Below are positions 61,060 to 64,000 of a DNA stretch of 64,000 nucleotides, in pieces. Within the stretch, counting starts at the first letter, position 1, and every line of letters starts with the position of its first letter. The notes below the pieces were generated by a model, which ran no database searches, was not told the origin of the DNA, and saw only the letters and a list, made by a program, of their open reading frames with translations. The DNA is from SAR202 cluster bacterium. GTDB lineage: Bacteria; Chloroflexota; Dehalococcoidia; Lucifugimonadales; Lucifugimonadaceae. A program made the position numbers and the translations under genes. The stretch covers positions 1-64,000 of the forward strand of contig VGZT01000003.1 of NCBI GenBank assembly GCA_016872495.1, written 5' to 3'.

Positions 61060-62562
61060 TTGGGAAGCTTCCTTGGCATAGACGTCGGCACGACCGCAGT
61101 CAAGGCCGTGCTAGTCGCCGAAAACGGACGAGTCCTCGCCGATTCCGATGCTCCGCTCAAAGTCGATGTCCCTCGGCCGGGATGGTCGGAGCAGAATCCG
61201 TCGGAATGGTGGGACGCGGTCGTCGCGGCCGTGCGTGGTGCTCTGAAACAGGCTCGGGGCAGGCCCGGCGTGACGTCGATCGGGCTCTCGGGCCAGATGC
61301 ACAGCCTGGTCGCCCTCGATGGGGAAGGGTCCGTCATCCGTCCGGCGATCCTCTGGAACGACGTCCGGACAACCGCACAGTGCAGGTATATCCAGGAACG
61401 CGTCGGGCAAGCTGGCCTTCGGCGGCTCGTCGGCAACCCTGCCCTGGAGGGTTTCACCGCCACCAAGCTCCTGTGGCTGCGGGAGCACGAGCGCGCGAAT
61501 TTCCGCCGGTTGCGAACCGCGTTGCTGCCCAAGGACTACATCCGCTTTCGCCTCACCGGTTCGCTCGCCTGTGAGCCGTCAGACGCCGCAGCGACATTGC
61601 TCTTCGACATTCGGCGCTCCCAGTGGTCGGCCGAGATGCTCGCCGCGCTCGATATCGAACCCGCGATCCTGCCCCGCATCGTGGGTTCCGGGGACGTTGC
61701 CGGGGAGCTATCCGCAGAGGCGGCGGCTTCATGCGGCCTGCCCGCGGGAGTCCCGGTGGTCGGGGGCGCCGCCGACAACGCGGCCGGCGCGATTGGCGCT
61801 GGCGCGGTCGCTCCGGGCAATGTTGTGGCCAGCATCGGAACGTCCGGCACCGTGGTCGCTCCAACCCCCCGTCCGTTGGTTGACCCCAGGATGCGAATTC
61901 ACGCCATGAACCACGCAGTACCCGACTCGTGGTATCTGATGGGAGTCGTCCTCTCCGCCGGCGCCGCCCTCGGCTGGTTACGACGATCCCTGAGCGCCCG
62001 CGGGGCTGCCCTGCCGGAGTACTCCGACCTTCTGGCGGAGGCGGAGCGCGCGCCCGCCGGGTCGTCCGGCCTCACCTTTCTGCCGTACCTGACCGGCGAA
62101 CGGACGCCACATGCCGACGCCGATGCCAGGGGCGTCTTCTACGGGCTGCATGCCGGCCACGAGCGCGGGCATCTGGTGCGCGCCGTGGTTGAGGGGGTCA
62201 CGTTTGCGTTGCGCGACTCACTTGAACTGATCCGTGGGCTGGGAGCCTCGCCGGTGCTTGCCACGGCCGTGGGTGGCGGCGCCCGCAGCACCTTCTGGCG
62301 GCAGATGCAGGCCGATGTCTACCGACTGCCGGTAGTGACGGTCGGACCGGGCACGGGGGCCGCCTACGGGGCGGCGATGCTGGCCGCCGTCGGCGTGCGG
62401 GAGTTCGAATCGGTTGGCGACGCCTCTAGAGAATGGCAGCGCCAGATCACCATCCAGGAACCTGAGATGAACCGTGCCGAACAGTACGAAACCGCGTACC
62501 GTCGGTATCGGAACCTTTACCCGCGGCTGCGCGGGTTCTTCAGGGAAACTGCCAGGGCCTAG
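61060..62562 (+). CDS. xylB: Xylulokinase (FGGY family carbohydrate kinase)
   Basis: A 500-aa FGGY kinase. The phosphate loop is FLGIDVGTTAVKAVLVAENG. GLSGQMHSLVALD and RPAILWNDVRTTAQC match XylB-type kinases rather than glycerol kinases. VVGGAADNAAGAIGAG carries the catalytic Asp, and ATAVGGGARSTFWRQMQADV is the adenine-binding signature. TTG start. The stop overlaps the convergent polyol dehydrogenase gene by 4 bp. It would phosphorylate D-xylulose made by the neighbouring dehydrogenase, linking it to the pentose phosphate pathway. Substrate certainty is moderate, as FGGY members vary. Confidence 0.88.
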   Translation: MGSFLGIDVGTTAVKAVLVAENGRVLADSDAPLKVDVPRPGWSEQNPSEWWDAVVAAVRGALKQARGRPGVTSIGLSGQMHSLVALDGEGSVIRPAILWNDVRTTAQCRYIQERVGQAGLRRLVGNPALEGFTATKLLWLREHERANFRRLRTALLPKDYIRFRLTGSLACEPSDAAATLLFDIRRSQWSAEMLAALDIEPAILPRIVGSGDVAGELSAEAAASCGLPAGVPVVGGAADNAAGAIGAGAVAPGNVVASIGTSGTVVAPTPRPLVDPRMRIHAMNHAVPDSWYLMGVVLSAGAALGWLRRSLSARGAALPEYSDLLAEAERAPAGSSGLTFLPYLTGERTPHADADARGVFYGLHAGHERGHLVRAVVEGVTFALRDSLELIRGLGASPVLATAVGGGARSTFWRQMQADVYRLPVVTVGPGTGAAYGAAMLAAVGVREFESVGDASREWQRQITIQEPEMNRAEQYETAYRRYRNLYPRLRGFFRETARA

Positions 62563-63584
62563 AACTCGATCAGGATCTTCCCGGTGTCCGGCCTTGGACT
62601 GCGGGCAAACTCGAATGCTGCGATCGCGTCCGCGAACTTGAAGCGGTCCGTCACGATCGATTTCGCTGAGACCAGGCCCGAACCCACCAGGTCGATGGCC
62701 GTGGGATAGGCGTGGGCGTACCGGAAAACCGTCCGGATGTCGAGTTCCTTGACCATCGCTGCGACGGCGTCCAGCGGAGTCGGTTGCGGTCCCATTCCGA
62801 CCAGGACGATCCGCCCTCCGGGCGCCGCGGCGCGTACAAGCACGTCGGCCCCCGCCGAGCTCCCGGAGCATTCGATCCCGACGTCCGCGCCGGCCCGTGC
62901 TGTTTCCGCGACTGCCTCCGCAAGGCTGGCGCTACGAACGTCGACGACCGCGTCTGCGCCCAGGGCAGTGGCACGTGCAAGCCGTTCCGGCACTACGTCG
63001 GCCACTACGACCACACGCGCACCGTAGGCCCTGGCGGATAGTAAAGCCATGATGCCGATGGTGCCTGCGCCGTTGATTGCTACCACGTCTCCGGGGCGGA
63101 GGTCCCCGCGGTTGCATGCGTGTACGCCGACCGCCAGCGGCTCGATCAGGGCGCCTTCGTCGAAGCCCATCGATTCAGGCAGTCGGTAACAGAACTCCGC
63201 AGGGTGTACCACGTACTCGACCAGCGAGCCGTCGACGGGGGGTGTCGCCCAGAATCGAATGCCGGGGCACAGGTTGTAGCGCCCGCGCCGACAGTGCCCG
63301 CACCGGCCACAGGGGACGCCGGGCTCCATGGCCACCCTGTCCCCCGGGGACAGGGCCACGCCGTCCCCGACCGCTTCGACCACTCCCGACGTCTCGTGTC
63401 CCAGTATCAGTGGCGCCCGGACCACGAAGTCGCCGATCCGGCCTTCCTCGAAGTAGTGGACGTCGGACCCGCAGATGCCAACCGCCGCCACCTTCACGAG
63501 CGCCTCTCCGGCGGCAGGCGGGCCTGGCTTCCTGCGACTCTCGAATGCAAGGGTGTGGCGCTTCTGGAGCACGAGGGCCTTCAT
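62559..63584 (-). CDS. Zinc-dependent polyol (sorbitol/xylitol-type) dehydrogenase
   Basis: A 341-aa medium-chain dehydrogenase. The catalytic zinc site is VGICGSDVHYFEEG and LILGHETSGVV (Cys, His-Glu), and the structural zinc lobe is intact (CGRCGHCRRGRYNLC). GFDEGALIEPLAVGVHA is typical of sorbitol and xylitol dehydrogenases. The Rossmann segment is INGAGTIGIMALL, with an Asp in VVVADVVPERL for NAD preference. It converges on xylB by a 4-bp overlap and follows the SDR stop directly (TGA then ATG). Oxidising xylitol to xylulose would fit the kinase next to it. Confidence 0.9.
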   Translation of the reverse strand: MKALVLQKRHTLAFESRRKPGPPAAGEALVKVAAVGICGSDVHYFEEGRIGDFVVRAPLILGHETSGVVEAVGDGVALSPGDRVAMEPGVPCGRCGHCRRGRYNLCPGIRFWATPPVDGSLVEYVVHPAEFCYRLPESMGFDEGALIEPLAVGVHACNRGDLRPGDVVAINGAGTIGIMALLSARAYGARVVVVADVVPERLARATALGADAVVDVRSASLAEAVAETARAGADVGIECSGSSAGADVLVRAAAPGGRIVLVGMGPQPTPLDAVAAMVKELDIRTVFRYAHAYPTAIDLVGSGLVSAKSIVTDRFKFADAIAAFEFARSPRPDTGKILIEF

Positions 63585-64000
63585 TCAGCGCGCTCGGAAC
63601 CCGCCGTCGACCGACAGCACCTCGCCAGTGATGAAATCCGAAAGCGGTGACGCCAGGAACAGGACGGCGTCGGCCACCTCCGAGGGTTTGCCGAAGCGGC
63701 CCAGGGCGATCCTCGCACGCATCGCCTCGGAGCGCGGGCCTGGCGGCCACACCTGTTCCGCCATGTCGGTCAGGATCACGGTTGGGGCGATGCAGTTGGC
63801 CTGGATGTTGTCCCTGCCGAACTCGACCGCCATCGTCTGCGTCAGGAGGTGCAATGCCGACTTTGAGGCCGAATAAGACGCATGTTCCTCGAGCGCGCCG
63901 AGACCGGCCTGGGACGAGATGTTGATGATCTTGCCGGAGCGCCTTTCGATCATGCCCGGCGTGAAGGCCTGCACGAGCAGCAGCGGCGCAAGGAGGTTGA
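63585..64000 (-). CDS. Short-chain dehydrogenase/reductase (partial; N-terminus beyond window)
   Basis: The C-terminal ~138 residues of a classical SDR; the NAD-binding N-terminus lies past base 64000. Visible motifs: NISSQAGLGALEEHASYSAS with catalytic Ser and the YxxxK start (YSASK), the CIAPTVILTDM segment after strand 6, RFGKPSEVADAVLFLAS and the ending GEVLSVDGGFRAR, all standard. Its TGA touches the ATG of the polyol dehydrogenase, so the two form an operon on the minus strand. Likely a sugar or polyol oxidoreductase in the same pathway. Confidence 0.88.
   Translation of the reverse strand, partial: NLLAPLLLVQAFTPGMIERRSGKIINISSQAGLGALEEHASYSASKSALHLLTQTMAVEFGRDNIQANCIAPTVILTDMAEQVWPPGPRSEAMRARIALGRFGKPSEVADAVLFLASPLSDFITGEVLSVDGGFRAR

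Noticed and set aside
1-64000. tRNA genes, rRNA genes, transposases, integrase or attachment sites
   Set aside because: I looked for T-loop patterns, rRNA-like stretches and DDE or recombinase motifs and found none I could support; a covariance-model scan would be needed to exclude tRNAs fully.

Overview
The window is a GC-rich, densely coded bacterial chromosome segment that most resembles a Chloroflexota genome, probably a Dehalococcoidia/SAR202-like lineage. Four things suggest this. TIGR03662 (DUF2298) and TIGR03663 (Agl23-like) membrane proteins sit side by side, a pairing known from Chloroflexi and Archaea. A substrate-binding lipoprotein carries a VVVEKPV-type repeat linker, common in Chloroflexi. 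Three mandelate-racemase-type enolase-superfamily paralogues are present; expansion of this family is reported for SAR202. A long, Alu-containing SRP RNA is present, together with DnaD/DnaI-type replication genes. No rRNA, tRNA, CRISPR array or transposase was seen. Taxonomy is an inference.

Layout. 0-4.3 kb: a 51-bp duplicated repeat, trxA, pterin dehydratase, a P-loop kinase-like gene, a nitroreductase, a frameshifted pspC, an amidohydrolase and a gene-relic region. 4.3-9.4 kb: a nuoE-nuoF-nuoG-like operon (minus strand) whose molybdopterin subunit lacks the catalytic Cys/His and whose flavoprotein subunit has a decayed N-terminal Fe-S site. 9.7-12.4 kb: enolase-superfamily enzyme, SRPBCC protein and aldo/keto reductase. 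12.4-22.1 kb (minus): rnc-ftsY followed by a surface-glycosylation-like set (DUF2298 protein, Agl23-like glycosyltransferase, UPF0104 flippase-like protein, FAD oxidoreductase, SDR). 22.3-23.5 kb: a CCA-adding/poly(A) polymerase.

23.6-31.5 kb (minus): two tandem enolase-superfamily enzymes, a MOSC protein and a ketopantoate-reductase-like enzyme, translationally coupled, then dinG and an OGG-like glycosylase. 31.6-33.3 kb: a zinc alcohol dehydrogenase and a peroxiredoxin ending in a strong terminator. 33.4-35.8 kb (minus): SRP RNA, ksgA (apparently with a non-NTG start), ispE and a small membrane protein. 35.9-44.1 kb: galU, then a copper-related module (two His-rich exported proteins, a 56-aa membrane protein and an 852-aa CopC-CopD-cytochrome c fusion), lepA on the other strand, and two TlpA-like thioredoxins. 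44.4-47.4 kb: an acyl/acetyl-CoA synthetase divergent from a class III CoA-transferase.

47.6-52.5 kb: a replication operon rplI-dnaB-dnaD-dnaC-like plus a zinc aspartoacylase-family hydrolase; the helicase-loader protein contains two complete AAA+ modules in one chain. 52.8-64 kb: two complete substrate-binding-protein + DppB + DppC sets of the peptide/opine ABC family without ATPase genes, followed by xylulokinase, a polyol dehydrogenase and a partial SDR. This looks like a sugar or polyol uptake and catabolism locus.

The best candidates for something undescribed are the tandem helicase loader, the CopC-CopD-cytochrome c fusion with its His-rich partners, the catalytically altered NuoEFG-like complex, and the lysine/arginine-rich C-terminal tails shared by four catabolic enzymes.
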